Source: DAIDKA01 sp963708865 (GTDB lineage Bacteria; Pseudomonadota; Gammaproteobacteria; Steroidobacterales; Steroidobacteraceae). From it: a DNA stretch of 64,000 nt. Each line of letters opens with the position of its first letter. The stretch's first letter is position 1. Under the pieces are notes generated by a model. That model had not been told where the DNA came from and did no database searches. It worked only from the letters and a program-made list of their open reading frames with translations. Made by a program: the position numbers and the translations under genes. The stretch spans positions 1 through 64,000 of the forward strand of contig CAVPUC010000003.1 of assembly GCA_963708865.1 (NCBI GenBank), read 5' to 3'. This document shows, in pieces, positions 43,178 through 55,080 of the stretch.

Positions 43178-44404
43178 TTGTCTGAACCGCTGTATCGCGA
43201 ACGCGACTTCCGGCTTTTCCTGAGCGTCCGCGTCATTTCCACCCTCGCGGTGATGATCCAATCCGTCGCGGTTGGCTGGCAGATCTACGACATGGAACGC
43301 ACGCCCCTGGCGCTGGCCTGGGTGGGGCTCGCGGAGTTCGTACCGATGTTCCTGTTGACCCTGCCGGCGGGCGCCGTGGTCGATCACACGGATCAGCGCA
43401 AGGTGCTGTCAGTGGCTTTTTTCATTCAGGCCGTGGCGGCCGCCCTGCTGCTCGCCTTGAGCCTCGCGCACGTGCACGTGGCGTGGCCGTTCTACGCCGT
43501 GATCGCGGTATTCGGCATCGCGCGGGGCTTCTATGGTCCGGCCGCGCAGTCGCTGCTCGCCTTCCTCGTGCCCCAGGAGCGCCTGCCCAAAGCCATTGCC
43601 CTGAGTGCTTCGGCCTACCAGGTGGCGGTGATCGCGGGTCCCGCGCTGGGCGGATTCCTCTACGCGTTGGGGCCATCCCTGACCTACGGCACTTGCCTCG
43701 CGGCCTTCTGCGTGTCGGGCGTGGCCGCGGCCACCTACGGCGGCCGGCGCAACAAACCGCAAGAGCCGGGGCAGCTTGGCCCGGTGGGACGGGTGCGCGA
43801 AGGGCTCGCTTTCGTGTTCTCGCGGCCGATCGTGCTGGGTGCGATATCCCTCGACCTCTTCGCCGTCCTGCTGGGCGGTGCGACCGCGCTGCTGCCGGTA
43901 TTTGCCCGCGACATCCTGCACACCGGTCCCATTGGCCTGGGGGCATTGCGCAGCGCCCCGGCGCTCGGTGCCACCTGCGTGGCACTGGTGCTGGCCCGCA
44001 GCCCCATGGTCCGCGATGTCGGACAGCGGATGTTCACAGCGGTCGCCATATTCGGTGTGGCGACGATCGTCTTCGGGCTGTCGCGCAACATGTATCTGTC
44101 CATGGGCGCCTTGATCATCCTGGGCGCGGCCGACCAGATCAGCGTATTCGTGCGCTCCTCGCTGATTCAGCTGGCCACACCGGATGCGATGCGTGGCCGG
44201 GTGAGCGCCGTGAACATGCTGTTCATCGGTGCTTCCAATGAACTGGGGGAATTCGAATCAGGCGTGACGGCGGCGCTGCTTGGAACGGTGCGCGCGGTGG
44301 TGCTGGGAGGCATCGGTACCTTGGTCGTCGTGGGGCTGTGGATGCGGTTTTTCCCGGCGCTGCGCACCGTGGACCGCTTGGACTCGGTGCTGCCGCCCAG
44401 CTAA
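43178..44404 (+). CDS. MFS transporter, EntS/MFS-3 type
   Basis: About 408 residues with twelve hydrophobic segments and the MFS loop motif VVDHTDQRKVL. Pattern VGWQIYDMERTPLALAWVGLAEF and the second-half motif MRGRVSAVNMLFIGASNELGEFESG are typical of the enterobactin-exporter-like subfamily. Substrate unknown. A -10-like CATAATAT about 43150 favours the TTG start at 43178 over ATG 43133, but no strong ribosome site is seen for either. Confidence 0.85.
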   Translation: MSEPLYRERDFRLFLSVRVISTLAVMIQSVAVGWQIYDMERTPLALAWVGLAEFVPMFLLTLPAGAVVDHTDQRKVLSVAFFIQAVAAALLLALSLAHVHVAWPFYAVIAVFGIARGFYGPAAQSLLAFLVPQERLPKAIALSASAYQVAVIAGPALGGFLYALGPSLTYGTCLAAFCVSGVAAATYGGRRNKPQEPGQLGPVGRVREGLAFVFSRPIVLGAISLDLFAVLLGGATALLPVFARDILHTGPIGLGALRSAPALGATCVALVLARSPMVRDVGQRMFTAVAIFGVATIVFGLSRNMYLSMGALIILGAADQISVFVRSSLIQLATPDAMRGRVSAVNMLFIGASNELGEFESGVTAALLGTVRAVVLGGIGTLVVVGLWMRFFPALRTVDRLDSVLPPS

Positions 44405-44520
44405 GGTGCAGCACAACCGTGTCGCGCGTCACGCTTCCGACAGCAGGTGCGCCCGCGGTAGCGGGCCTCTGTGAACTGGCGCCGCACAGCAGGCGGGTGA
44501 ACTTAATAAAGTTCCTCGCT

Positions 44521-45091
44521 ATGACAACAGGGCAGCAACCGGCGCAAGTCGATGTCGTGACCGGACTTCCCATGGGCGAGCACCTGGATGCGCTGACCCG
44601 CGCCACCTGGGAGGAGGCCACCGCCGCCTCGGGCGCGCTGTCGGTGGTCCTCGTGGAACTGGATGATTTTGGGCGCTACCGCGACAACTACGGCCCCGAA
44701 GCCGGTGAACTGCTGGTGCGCCGGGCGGGCGCGGTGATTCGCGCCAGTGGCCTCTCGGTGAACGATCGTGTCGGCCGGCACGGCGCGGCGGGATTTCTGA
44801 TCATTCTGCCGGGCGCTACGCTGGATGCGGCACATATTCCGGCAGAGCGTGTGCTGCGGGCGATACGCGACTCTGGAGATTCCCAATCGCGGCTCGACGG
44901 TGTCCAATTACGTGACGGTCAGCATCGGCGCCGCCTCCTGCCGGCCGCAGCCCGGGGACTCCATGGTGACGCTGATTGATGCGGGCGCCAGTGCCCTGTG
45001 GACGGCCAAGCGACGCGGTCATAATCGGATCGCGGCCTACGAACTCAGTCCCAATGTGGGCGCTGAAGAATCGTCTCGCGCCATAGGCTGA
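44521..45091 (+). CDS. Degenerate GGDEF-domain protein (frameshifted)
   Basis: A GGDEF fold: DVVTGLPMGEHLDALTRA, then VVLVELDDFGRYRDNYG, the site motif, and in the second frame STVSNYVTVSIGAA and ALWTAKRRGHNRIAAYE. The signature GGDEF is replaced by GRHGAAGF, so cyclase activity is unlikely; it may bind c-di-GMP or be regulatory. A +1 shift near 44870-44880 splits the domain; deleting a base joins it into 189 residues. Small size, without sensor domain. Confidence 0.75.
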
Positions 45092-45154
45092 TACTCAAAG
45101 TCTTTGCTACACTTAACAATACGGCTGACTGTGACTTAAATCGAGGCAGATACG

Positions 45155-46063
45155 ATGCGTGGTGAGGGAGTAAAGAAGGTGCTGATCCTGGCGGGCGTAT
45201 TGAGCCTGGCGCTGGCGGCGCCGGCGTTTGCGGCAAGCACCCGCGCTCATCATCATCGTCACCTGGTGGCGCCATTGTCCGCGGATGATCCGGGTTTGAA
45301 ATCTGCGGCCGCCTATGTCGTCGATCAGGCCGATGCCTCGGTCTGGTACTCACACAATGCGAGTGTGGCATCGCCCATTGCCTCCATCACCAAACTGATG
45401 ACGGCCCTGGTGGTGGCGGATGCCCAGCTGCCGCTCGATGAGGTGCTCCAGGTCACTGCCGATGATCGCGCCGTCGGCAAGGGTGCCTCCTCACGGCTGG
45501 CCATCGGCACGAAGCTGACCCGCGGCGACCTGCTGCATCTGGCGCTGATGTCTTCGGAGAATCGCGCGGCGCATGCGCTGGGTCGCAACTATCCGGGCGG
45601 CATTCCGGCCTTCGTGCGCGCCATGAACGCCAAGGCGCAGACCCTGGGCATGAGCGCCAGCCACTTTGTCGAGCCCACCGGGCTGTCGAGCGACAACGTC
45701 GCCAGTCCCGAAGACCTCTCGCGCCTGGTGATGGCTGCGGCCCAGAATCCCACCATCCGTGATTTCTCCACCGACACCGAACACAGCGTGCGCATCGGCC
45801 GGCGCATGGTGGCGTTTCGCACCACGGATGCCCTGGTGCGCAATCCCGCCTGGAACATCATCGTGCAGAAGACCGGTTACATCACCGAGGCCGGACGGTG
45901 CCTGGTGATGCAGGCGGTGATCGGCGGGCGCAATGTGGTCATCGTGCTGCTGAACTCGTTTGGCAAGTACACCCGGGTGGCCGATGCGGTGCGGATGCGC
46001 AAATGGATCGAGGCGCGCATGAGCGAACACAGCGCCCACGTCGTCGCGAGCAGCAATACCTGA
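45155..46063 (+). CDS. pbpG: D-alanyl-D-alanine endopeptidase, PBP7-like
   Basis: 302 residues. Signal peptide ends AFAAS. Penicillin-binding motifs are intact: SITK (77-80), SSEN (133-136) and QKTGYI (about 242). Family cleaves D-Ala-mDap cross-links in peptidoglycan in the periplasm. Length and motif spacing fit PbpG rather than DacA (no C-terminal beta domain). Confidence 0.92.
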   Translation: MRGEGVKKVLILAGVLSLALAAPAFAASTRAHHHRHLVAPLSADDPGLKSAAAYVVDQADASVWYSHNASVASPIASITKLMTALVVADAQLPLDEVLQVTADDRAVGKGASSRLAIGTKLTRGDLLHLALMSSENRAAHALGRNYPGGIPAFVRAMNAKAQTLGMSASHFVEPTGLSSDNVASPEDLSRLVMAAAQNPTIRDFSTDTEHSVRIGRRMVAFRTTDALVRNPAWNIIVQKTGYITEAGRCLVMQAVIGGRNVVIVLLNSFGKYTRVADAVRMRKWIEARMSEHSAHVVASSNT

Positions 46064-46076
46064 TTGCCGAGTCCGG

Positions 46077-47010
46077 CTAAGAGTCCGGGGCCATGTGACC
46101 CCACAGACTGCGAAACGCCATGGCGACGAACTGCTTCGAATCGCCCCACTTGGCTTCGTATTCGGCGGCGGGGTTCTTCGCGACCACCTCATCGACGCCC
46201 AGCCCCTGACGCATCATCTTCTGCATCCGCCCGGCGATGGTGGTGTACATCTGCTGCTGCTCAGCGAGGTCGGCCTTGGCCAGCACCGGGCCATTGGCCG
46301 GGATGATGCGGGTGTGATCGTCGACCACGCCCGCTAGCGTGCGCAGGCCATCGATCAATCCCTTGAATCCAGCCGCCGGTCTTGAAATCGATCACCGGCC
46401 AGCCCGCCGCCGACACAGGTCCCCCGGCGACCAGCACGTTGGACTTGCGGAAATGCACGTAAATGTCGCCGTCGGTATGCGCCTGCATGAGATAGCCGTA
46501 CTGCACCGGTTCATCGCCAAACTGGGTTTTCACCGAGTCATAAAAGAACGTCTCGGTGGGGCGGGCCTTGGGGGGCAGGGGGCCGTACAGCGTATTTTGC
46601 GGTGGCACCGGGTTCGCATACTGCAGCCACAATCGGGTGTTCTCGTGGGCAATGATCTTGGCCCCCTCATCGCCCAGGCGCAGGTTCGAACCGGTCTGGT
46701 CCGGATGCCAGTGGGTATTGAAGAGGGTGTGGATCTTGCCGGCACCGGTCGTTTCGGCGACTTGCCTCAAGAGCGCCTTGGCGCTCGCTTCCGGGCCGCC
46801 ATCCACCAGCACGATGCCGGCCGGATCGCGGCAGGCCACGACATTGGCGCCTCCGGAGACCAGCACCCACAGGGTGTCACTGAGCTTCTGCGCCGCCACG
46901 GCACTGCTGTCCGCAGCCCGTGCCGGAGGCAGCCGAGCCAGGGACGCGGCCGCTGCGCCCGCGATCACGGTCTTGATAAAGCTTCTGCGGTCAGCAGCAG
47001 AACGTGTCAT
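46077..47010 (-). CDS. Tat-exported MBL-fold hydrolase (frameshifted)
   Basis: Starts with a Tat signal (DRRSFIKTVIAGAAAASLARL). Metallo-beta-lactamase fold: FNTHWHPDQTGSN (HxHxD zinc site), the second His in QAHTDGDIYVH, and a Asp strand FRKSNVLVAGG. A +1 shift in GGG near 46363 separates GGWIQG from LIDGLRTLAGVVDDHTRIIP. Removing it gives 310 residues. Could be a lactonase or an arylsulfatase-like quorum-type enzyme; substrate unknown. Confidence 0.8.
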
Positions 47011-47298
47011 GTCGGCCCTTCCCGTCAAGGGGTTGTAACGAGTCCTGACGGACCTCATCCATCGGAGAACGCGCGCACGTTGACTGATCAAGGCAGGCTT
47101 GGCAATGGGGGCGGCCCGGGAAGATGGCGCATCGGGGACCGTCCATGGCGTGCCCGATGCAGTGCATAACACGGGTGGCACAGTCCATGAAGTTGCTTGA
47201 AGCTGTGGCGCGGTTAAGGCGTTATTATAGTGGGGCAGGGTTCCGGCCGCAGGGACGGTTCCCCGTGTGGAAACAGGATTTTAGCCAAGGCGAGATCG

Positions 47299-49819
47299 AT
47301 GCGACACCCTCTGATCGGACGCGTTCTGCTGGCGGCAGGCATCTGTGGCGTGACGGCCCTCGGGGGCCTCGCGGGGCGAACCATGGCCGCCTCGGCCACG
47401 ACGCCGGTGAGCCCGCGCAAGCGCAAGCGCGGCTGCGGCACCCCCGGACAAGCACTGGGCATTCCTGCAGCAGTACTGCAGCAAATGCCATAACGCCGAT
47501 GACTGGGCCGGCGGCGTCGCCTTCGACACCATGCAGCCCCAGGACATCCCCAGCGACGCCAAGATCTGGGAACACGCCATGGTCAAGCTGCGCGGGCGCC
47601 TCATGCCCCCGCCCGGCAACCCGCAGCCGCCCAATGACGAGGTCCACGGCTTCGTCAATTTCATGGAGAACTCGCTGGATGCCGCCGCCACCCACCAGGT
47701 GGATGCCCCGAAGGTGGCGCTGCACCGGATGAACCGCACCGAGTACGCGAATGCGATCTGGGAGCTGCTGCGGGTGCGCATCAACGCGACCCAGATGCTG
47801 CCGCCGGATGATGAGAGCGATGGCTTCAACAACGTCGCCGATGTGCTGCAGGTTTCCCCGGCATTCGTCGACGCCTATATCTCAGCCGCACGCCAGGTGG
47901 CGGTCGATGCCTTGGGTGACCGCAACGCCAAGGCCGTCGGCGTGCAGTTCGGGGCCAACCCCGGGGTCGCCGGCAACCAGGAATTTCATGTGGACGGGTT
48001 GCCGCTGGGCACCCGCGGTGGCGTCGCCGTGGTCTACAACTTCCCGGCCGATGGCACCTATGAGCTGTCGATCGGCAATCTCGCCGCGGCGCTGTGGGTC
48101 ACCAACCTCGAGTTCAAGAACGATCTGATCGCCACCTATGATGGCAAGAAATTCTTCGAGACCAATGTCGGCGGTGAAGAGGACCTGAAGTCGATCGACC
48201 AGAAGCAGGATCCGGCGGTCGATGCCATCAACGCGCGCCTGAAGCACGTCAAGTTTGCCGCGAAGGCGGGTCCGCATACCGTGGCGGTCACCTTCATCCA
48301 CCGCAGCTACGCCGCCTCCGAAGATCGCCTCGAGGCACCGATTCCCGGCGGCGTGCAGGATCGGGTGCTGCGCATCGGCGGGTTTGAGATCAAGGGCCCC
48401 TTTGATGTGACGGGGATCAGCCAGACCCCCAGCCGCGAGCGCATTTTCGTCTGCCAGCCCAAGACCGAGGCGGATGAGACCCCGTGCGCGCACGAGATCT
48501 TGAGCCGCCTGACCGAGCGCGCCTTCCGCCGGCCCGTCACCGAGACGGATCTGGCGCCGCTGATGCAGTTCTATGCCGCGGGCCGCAAGGCCTCGGACTT
48601 TGATGAGGGCATTCGCCGCGCGCTGACGGCGCTCCTGGCGAGCCCCAATTTCCTCTATCGCGTCGAGACCTCGCAGAAGTCAGCCCAGGCGGCGCAGACG
48701 GCGCAGCCCCCGGCGCTGAGCCCGGTGGCGGACACCGCCGCTGCGCAAGTCACACCGCTTAGCGATGGGGAACTCGCCTCGCGCCTGTCGTTCTTCCTGT
48801 GGAGTGCGCCGCCGGATCAGGAACTGCTGACCATCGCCAACCAGGGCAAACTGCACGACCCCGCAGTGCTCAAGGCCCAAGTCAGCCGCATGCTTCAGGA
48901 TCCGCGGGCAACGACCCTGGCATCGAACTTCGCCTTTCAGTGGCTGGATGTGCAGCGGCTGGATGAGATCAAGCCCGACGCCAACCTCTTTCCGTACGTG
49001 ATGGACCCGCGCGATGACTACCGCCAGGAGCTCAAGCTCTTTATCGACAGCGTGTTCCGCGAAGACCAGCCCGTCACGAACCTGCTGACCGACAACTACA
49101 CCTACTTGAACCAGCGCCTGGCGATGCTCTATGGCATCACCACCGTCAAGGGTGACCAGTTCCGACGGGTGACGCTCACGGACTCGGCCCGCTGGGGCCT
49201 TCTGGGCAAGGGCGCCGTGCTGATGGGAACGTCCTATCCGAACCGCACCGCCCCGGTGCTGCGCGGAGAGTGGATACTCACCAGCATCACCGGTACCCCG
49301 CCCGCCGCGCCGCCGCCGGCCGTGCCGTCGCTGAAGGAAAACAAGACCGGCGAGAAGGCCGTGACGGTGCGCGAGATGATGGCGCGTCACCGCGACCGGC
49401 CGAGCTGCTTCGCCTGCCATGGCATCCTCGATCCGCTCGGCCTGGCGCTGGAGAATTTCGATGCCGTGGGCCGCTGGCGTGATCGGGACCGCATGGCCGG
49501 CACCCTCATTGATGCCTCCGGCGTGCTGCCGGATGGCACCAAGATCGCAGGCGTCGATGACCTGCGCAAGGCGCTGGCATCGGACCCGGGACAGTTCGTG
49601 CAGACCCTGACCATCAAGCTCATGACCTACGGCCTGGGCCGCGCCATCGATTACCAGGACATGCCCACGGTGCGCGCCATCGTTCGCGCCAGTGCCAAGC
49701 AGGACTACAAGTTCAAGGAGCTGGTGATGGACATCGTGACCAGCACCCCCTTCCAGATGCGAAGCGATCAGGCCGCCCCGGCGGCTGCTTCCCCCAAGAC
49801 AGCCGCCCTGATCCGGTAA
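47299..49819 (+). CDS. DUF1592-family cytochrome c-like protein (frameshifted)
   Basis: Large periplasmic protein of the planctomycete-type cytochrome family. Signal peptide (GRVLLAAGICGVTALGGLA), then a heme c site QQYCSKCHNAD in the second frame, followed by DUF1587 (LHRMNRTEYANAIW), DUF1595, DUF1592 (LASRLSFFLWSAPPD), DUF1588 (NYTYLNQRLAMLYGI) and a C-terminal DUF1585 with CFACHGILDPLGLALENFDA. A +1 shift occurs near 47430, in a run of CGCAAG repeats. Likely an electron carrier or oxidase working with the next genes. About 839 residues after correction. Confidence 0.88.
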
Positions 49820-49834
49820 GCCGAGGAGACCCCT

Positions 49835-51148
49835 ATGTTCATCACCAAGAAACACCTTTCCCGTCGCACCATGCTCAAGGGTGCCGGTTTGACACTCGGA
49901 CTGCCGCTGCTGGATGCGATGATTCCGGCCGGCACGGCACTCGCCGACACGGCTGCCGTGGCACCGCCGCGCATGGGCTTCGTCTACTTCCCGCACGGGG
50001 CAGTGATGCAAAACTGGGTGCCCACCGCGACCGGCACCGATTTCAAGATCTCCCCCATCCTTGCGCCGCTGGATCCGTATCGGCAATACATGACCATCGT
50101 CAGCGGGCTGCGCAACAAGGCGGGCGAGAGCCCCTCCCCGCACGCCATCATCGCCGGCACCTGGTTGACCTGCGTGCATCCGCCCAGCAGCCAGCAGCCG
50201 CACGTCGGACCCTCCGCGGACCAGGTGGCGGCCAAGGCGATTGGTCAGGACACACCGCTCCCGTCGATCGAACTGGCCGGTGAGGGTGGCGGCGGCGCCT
50301 GCGATCCCTCCTTCGGCTGCAGCTATTCGGGCACCATCGCCTTTCGCACCGGCGAGCAGCCGCTGCCCATGGACAACAATCCGCGCCAGGTCTTCGCGCG
50401 CATGTTCGGGCTGGGTGACACCGCCGAGCAGCGTCACGAGATCACCCAGGAAACCGGCAGTGTGCTCGACTACGTGCAGGAGTCCGCCAAGGACATGCAG
50501 CGCAATCTGGATCCCTCCGACAAGCGCATGGTCAGCGACTATCTGGATTCGGTGCGCGAAGTGGAGCGTCGTGTCCAGAAGATGATGGCCAAGGAGGGCA
50601 CGGGCGTGAAACTGCCCAATGCGCCCGATGGCGTGCCGGATGATTTCGCCAAGATGCTCGACACCATGTTCGACATGATCGCCCTGGGATGGCAGTCGAA
50701 CACCACGCGGGTGGCCTCCTTCATGATCGCCAAGGAAGTGAGCATGCGCACCTACCCGAACCTGTCGATCACCGATGCGTTCCATCCGCTGTCGCACCAC
50801 CAGAATGATCCGGTGAAGATCGAGAAGCTCACCCGCATCCAGAATTTCCATACCCAGGCCTTCGCGCGTTTCGTCAAGCGCCTGGCCGAGACCCCGGATG
50901 GCAACGGCAATATGCTCGATCACTCGATCATTCTGTACGGCAGCAACATGAGCAACAGCGACATGCACAACAACGATCCGCTGCCGAACGTGGTCATGGG
51001 CCATGGCTACGGCAAGATCAAGGGCGGCCAGCACCTGCACTACCCGCAGGACACCCCGCACGCCAACCTGCTGCTGACGCTGCTGAATCGCGCCGGCATC
51101 AACGCGACCTCGCACGGCATCAGCAGCGGCACGCTCGCGGAGATTTAG
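49835..51148 (+). CDS. DUF1552 protein
   Basis: 437 residues. The N-terminus has SRRTMLKGAGLTLGLPLLDAM, a Tat-like signal. Family features include RMGFVYFPHGAVMQNW, a Gly-rich GEGGGGACDPSFGCSYSG, and the C-terminal ILYGSNMSNSDMHNNDPLPNVVMG. DUF1552 genes regularly follow DUF1592 genes; the pair is thought to work in the periplasm on an unknown substrate. Starts 15 bp after the DUF1592 gene. Confidence 0.92.
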   Translation: MFITKKHLSRRTMLKGAGLTLGLPLLDAMIPAGTALADTAAVAPPRMGFVYFPHGAVMQNWVPTATGTDFKISPILAPLDPYRQYMTIVSGLRNKAGESPSPHAIIAGTWLTCVHPPSSQQPHVGPSADQVAAKAIGQDTPLPSIELAGEGGGGACDPSFGCSYSGTIAFRTGEQPLPMDNNPRQVFARMFGLGDTAEQRHEITQETGSVLDYVQESAKDMQRNLDPSDKRMVSDYLDSVREVERRVQKMMAKEGTGVKLPNAPDGVPDDFAKMLDTMFDMIALGWQSNTTRVASFMIAKEVSMRTYPNLSITDAFHPLSHHQNDPVKIEKLTRIQNFHTQAFARFVKRLAETPDGNGNMLDHSIILYGSNMSNSDMHNNDPLPNVVMGHGYGKIKGGQHLHYPQDTPHANLLLTLLNRAGINATSHGISSGTLAEI

Positions 51149-51151
51149 GCG

Positions 51152-52946
51152 ATGTCGCTGCGCGGGACAAGACGAGGGGGCGCGCTGCTGGCTGCGCTGG
51201 TGCTGGGCGTGGCGCTCGGCGGCGCCGCCCAGGCGGCCGATGATTCGCTCGCGGCACTGGCGCGCGCCAAGGATCACGACGGCGCGGTCGCGCTGCTCGC
51301 CAAGGGAGCCGACGGCAAGTCGCGCGAGGTGGATGGCACGACGGCCCTGATGTGGGCCTGCTACAGCGGCGATGCCGACCTGGTCGAGCGTCTCATCAAG
51401 GCGGGCGCGGACGTTTCGGCGGTCAATGACTATGGCGCAACGGCGCTGCAAACGGCCGCGGTGGAGGCCAATCCGCGCATCATCAAGGATCTGCTCAAGG
51501 CCGGCGTGAATCCGGACTCCCCGAACGCGGAAGGCCAGACGGCGCTGATGGTGGTGGCGCGTTCGGGCAACGTCGAGTCCGCGAAGCTGCTGCTGGATGC
51601 GGGCGCCACGGTGGATGCGCGCGAGACGTGGGGCAACCAGACCGCCTTGATGTGGGCCGCCTCCGAGGCGCACCCGGAGATGATCAAGCTGCTGCTGGCT
51701 CATCATGCCGACGCGAACGCGCATGGCGCGATCCGCGACTGGCAGCGGCGGGTGACCGCCGAAGGGCGCCCCAAGAATGAGAACCATGGCGGTTTCACGC
51801 CGCTGATCTATGCGGCGCGCATCGGCTGCATCGAGTGTGCGAAGGCGCTGCTCAAGGGCCATGCGGATATCAATCTGCCGGACCCCGATGGCGAGACGGC
51901 GCTGCTGCTGTCGATCATCAACATGCACTTTGATTTCGCCTCGTACCTGATCTCCGCGGGTGCCGACGTGAATCGCTGGGACTTCTACGGCCAGACGCCG
52001 CTTTACGCAGCCATCGACATGGCGACGCTGCCCACCGGCGGGCGGCCCGATCTGCCCTCGGAGGACAAGACGCTGCCGCTGCAGGTCGCCGAGCAGCTGC
52101 TCAAGGCCGGCGCCAACGTCAATGCCCAGCTGAAACTGCGCCCGCCGTATCGCAACGGCGTGTTTGACCGCGGTGGCGATCAGGTGCTGTCCACGGGCGC
52201 CACGCCGCTCCTGGCCGCGGCGAAATCCGGCAACAACGATGCGGTGAAGCTGCTGCTCAAATATCACCCGATGGTCGATCTGCCGAACGCCGAGGGGGTG
52301 ACACCGCTGATGGCGGCGGCCGGCATGGGCCACGGGTTCAATCCGACCCGCGGGCGTTACAAGACCGATGCGCAGGCGACCGAGGGCGTCAAGCTGTTGC
52401 AGGCCGCGGGCGCATCGATCAGCGGGGCGGACCGCACCGGACTTACCGCCTTGCACGCGGCCGCGAGCCACGGCTGGGACAGCACCGTCAAACTGTTGGT
52501 CGCCGATGGGGCGCCGCTGCAGCAGACCGATCGGCTGGGGCTGCGTCCGATCGACTATGCGGCCGGTCGCCAGCCGCGCGCCTTCCTCGAGCCCGAGCAT
52601 GTGCCCAATGACTCAACCGTGGCGCTGCTGACCCAATACATCGTCGCCGCGACCGGCCAGAAGCCACTGATCTTCGCCGGTAACCTCAACCGCTCGACGC
52701 AAGGGACGGGCGGTGCGGCGGGCGGCGGCCTGCGATCCGGCGCGGCGCCTGCGGGAGCGGCTGCCGGGGCGGGTGCCGCGGCGACGGGTGCGGGGGCGGT
52801 CGCGGGGCCGCGTCCCGGTGCTGCGCCGGACACCACCCCGCCGCCGCATACCGGCATCCCGGCGCGGCCCCGGTGCCGCGGCCCCGGCCGCCGCGGCCCC
52901 GGCACGGCCGGCGGCGACACCGACCGCGCAGAATCAGGCGCCGTAA
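51152..52946 (+). CDS. Exported ankyrin-repeat protein (frameshifted near end)
   Basis: Signal peptide, then at least eight ankyrin repeats (for example DGTTALMWACYSGDADLVER and GFTPLIYAARIGCIECAKAL), followed by an Ala/Pro/Gly-rich tail. Probably a periplasmic protein-protein platform. It starts 3 nt after the DUF1552 stop. A +1 shift near 52860 makes one frame run into the convergent gene; the alternative frame keeps the Ala/Pro-rich composition and stops at 52946, the likely true end. Known to accompany DUF1592/1552 pairs in several gammaproteobacteria. Confidence 0.85.
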
Positions 52947-52950
52947 TCGG

Positions 52951-55080
52951 TCAATTCGGCAGCGGCTGTTTGAACAGGTCGTGGGAGATGAATCCCGCGA
53001 CATCGCGCAGCTCCTCGGGCTTGAGCGCGCCGCGGAACGGGGGCATGTTCTGATTCTTGCCGTTGGTGGCCGTCGTGATGATGGTTTTCATGTCACGCGC
53101 GGCCTCCCCGAGCGGGGCGCCGCCGCCGTGACCGCCGAGCCCGGCCTCGCCGTGGCAGGCCTCGCAGAAGCGTTGGTACAGCACCCGCCCGTCGGCCAGA
53201 TCCGCGGCACCGGGTGCGAAGACCACCGGCGGTAATTCGACGGGAGCTGCCGCCGCGGCGCCGGGGCGAGTGGCGGTCGGTGCGGCTGCGGGGAGTGACT
53301 CCATCTTGCCGTTCAGCGAGAACAGCCAGATGCTGTCGCCTTTCTTGCCGGCCCCGAACAAGGTGCCGGCCGACATCACGGCCACATACTGCGTGCCGTG
53401 ATACTCAAAGGTGCTGGAGGGTGCGTTGACGCCCGCGTCGGTCTGGAACTGCCACAGCAGGTTCCCCGTGGCGCTATCCAGTGCCGTCAGCCGCCCATCG
53501 CTGCGGCCGGTGAACACCAGCCCGCCGCGCGTCGCGAGCGAACCGCTGAAGCAGCCCTGTGGCCAGGAGTGTTCCCACACCAGTCTGTTGGTCTTCAGAT
53601 CGAAGGCGGCGAACATGCCGCGGCGGGCGACATCGAAGCTGCCGTTCTTGCCGTTCTGCATCCACATGCCCTCGAACGTTGGGCCCGGTGAAGTCTTTGG
53701 CGTCGTGCGAGGACACCGCCAGATTGTCGATGCCGCAGACGAAGAAGTAGTTGCTGTCGGGATCGTAGGAGCTGGGCGGCCAGTTCACGGCCATCTGCGG
53801 CCGATACACCACGGGCTTATCCCAGAAGGGCGTGAAAATCCGGCCGCCGTTGATCAGCTGGAAGCCCTCCGGCGCCATGTCGACCGACTGCGGGAACAAC
53901 GGATCACCGATCGGGTAGGGCTGGGTGGCCGCGGTCTTCTGGCGCGGCTCCTGCGGCACCGCTCGCTCCGGAATGCCCAGCAGCGGCTTGCCGGTGGCGC
54001 GGTCGAGCAGATACACCCAGCCGGTCTTGGAGATCTCGGCGATACCGTGGCGGATCTTGCCGCCATAGGGCGCATCGAACAGCACCACCGGATTGGGGGA
54101 GTCATAGTCCCAGATATCGTGATGAACCTGCTGGAAATGCCAGCGGTACTTGCCGGTCTTGACATCCAGCGCGACGATCGAGGCGGTGAAGAGGTTATCC
54201 CCCGCGCGCTTGCGCCGCCGTAATCCGGCCCCGCATTGCCGGTGGAGAAGTAGACCATGCCCAACTTGGGATCGATGGCCGGCGTTTGCCACACCGGTGC
54301 GCCGCCCCACTTGTAGTAGTCATTGTCGGCAGGCCAGGTGTCTGAGCCGAACTCCCCGGGTGCGGGCACGGTGTAGAACGTCCACAGCAGATGACCGTCG
54401 TTGGCGTCGTACGCCTTCACCCGACCGCGGATGCCCATGTCGCCACCGGCGTAGCCGACGATCACCATGCCCTGGTAGTACAGCGGCGCACCCACCAGGG
54501 AGTAGCCGAGGTTCGGGTTCTCGCCCTGGATGGACCACAGCACCTTACCGGTCTTTTGATCGAGCGCGGTGAGCTTCGCATCCAGCCGGCCGACGAAAAT
54601 CTTGCCGGCGCCCATGCCCAGCCCGCGTGACACCCAGCCGCAGCACACCCGCACGTGCGCCGGATCGAGCTTGGCCTCGTAGGTCCAAAGGTGCGCGCCG
54701 TTTCTAATATCCAGCGCAAAGACATCATCGGCACCGGTGACGACGTAGAGCACGCCTTCATAGAACAGCGGCTGACCCTGGCCCGAGTACTGAGGGCCGG
54801 CGCCTGAGCCGTCCAGGTGGGTGCGCCACTGGGCCTTGAGGTCCTGGACGGTGTCGCGATTGATCTGCGTGAGCGGTGAATAGCGTTGATTGAAAAGGTT
54901 GCCGCCATTGGTAAGCCAGCCATCGGCGGGCAGGGCGGTGAGCTCGGCTGCCGTAAACCCAGGTGAGGCGGGCAGCTCCTGCGCCCCGGCAAGCAGGGCG
55001 ATGAGCGTGCCGCCGATCACTGCCGTGGCGTAAAAGAGACGGCAGTGCCGTCCGGTGCGTGTCGTGCCAATCCCCCTCAT
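52951..55080 (-). CDS. PQQ-dependent dehydrogenase with cytochrome c domain (two frameshifts)
   Basis: Quinoprotein of the alcohol dehydrogenase type. After a signal peptide come propeller repeats with the tryptophan-docking pattern (GQGQPLFYEGVLYVVTG, DIRNGAHLWTYEAKL) and a CC pair (VCCGWVSRG) like the adjacent-cysteine disulfide. The C-terminus is a fused cytochrome c (FCEACHGEAGLGGHG, MPPF methionine ligand). Frames change twice: -1 near 54210 and +1 near 53680. Net zero, about 709 residues. Converges with the ankyrin gene with a 4-bp gap and probably passes electrons to the DUF1592 cytochrome. Confidence 0.88.

Noticed and set aside
48680..52600. 1306-residue minus-strand open frame
   Set aside because: It is antisense to DUF1592, DUF1552 and ankyrin genes; the frame is open only because of the GC-rich codon pattern of those genes.
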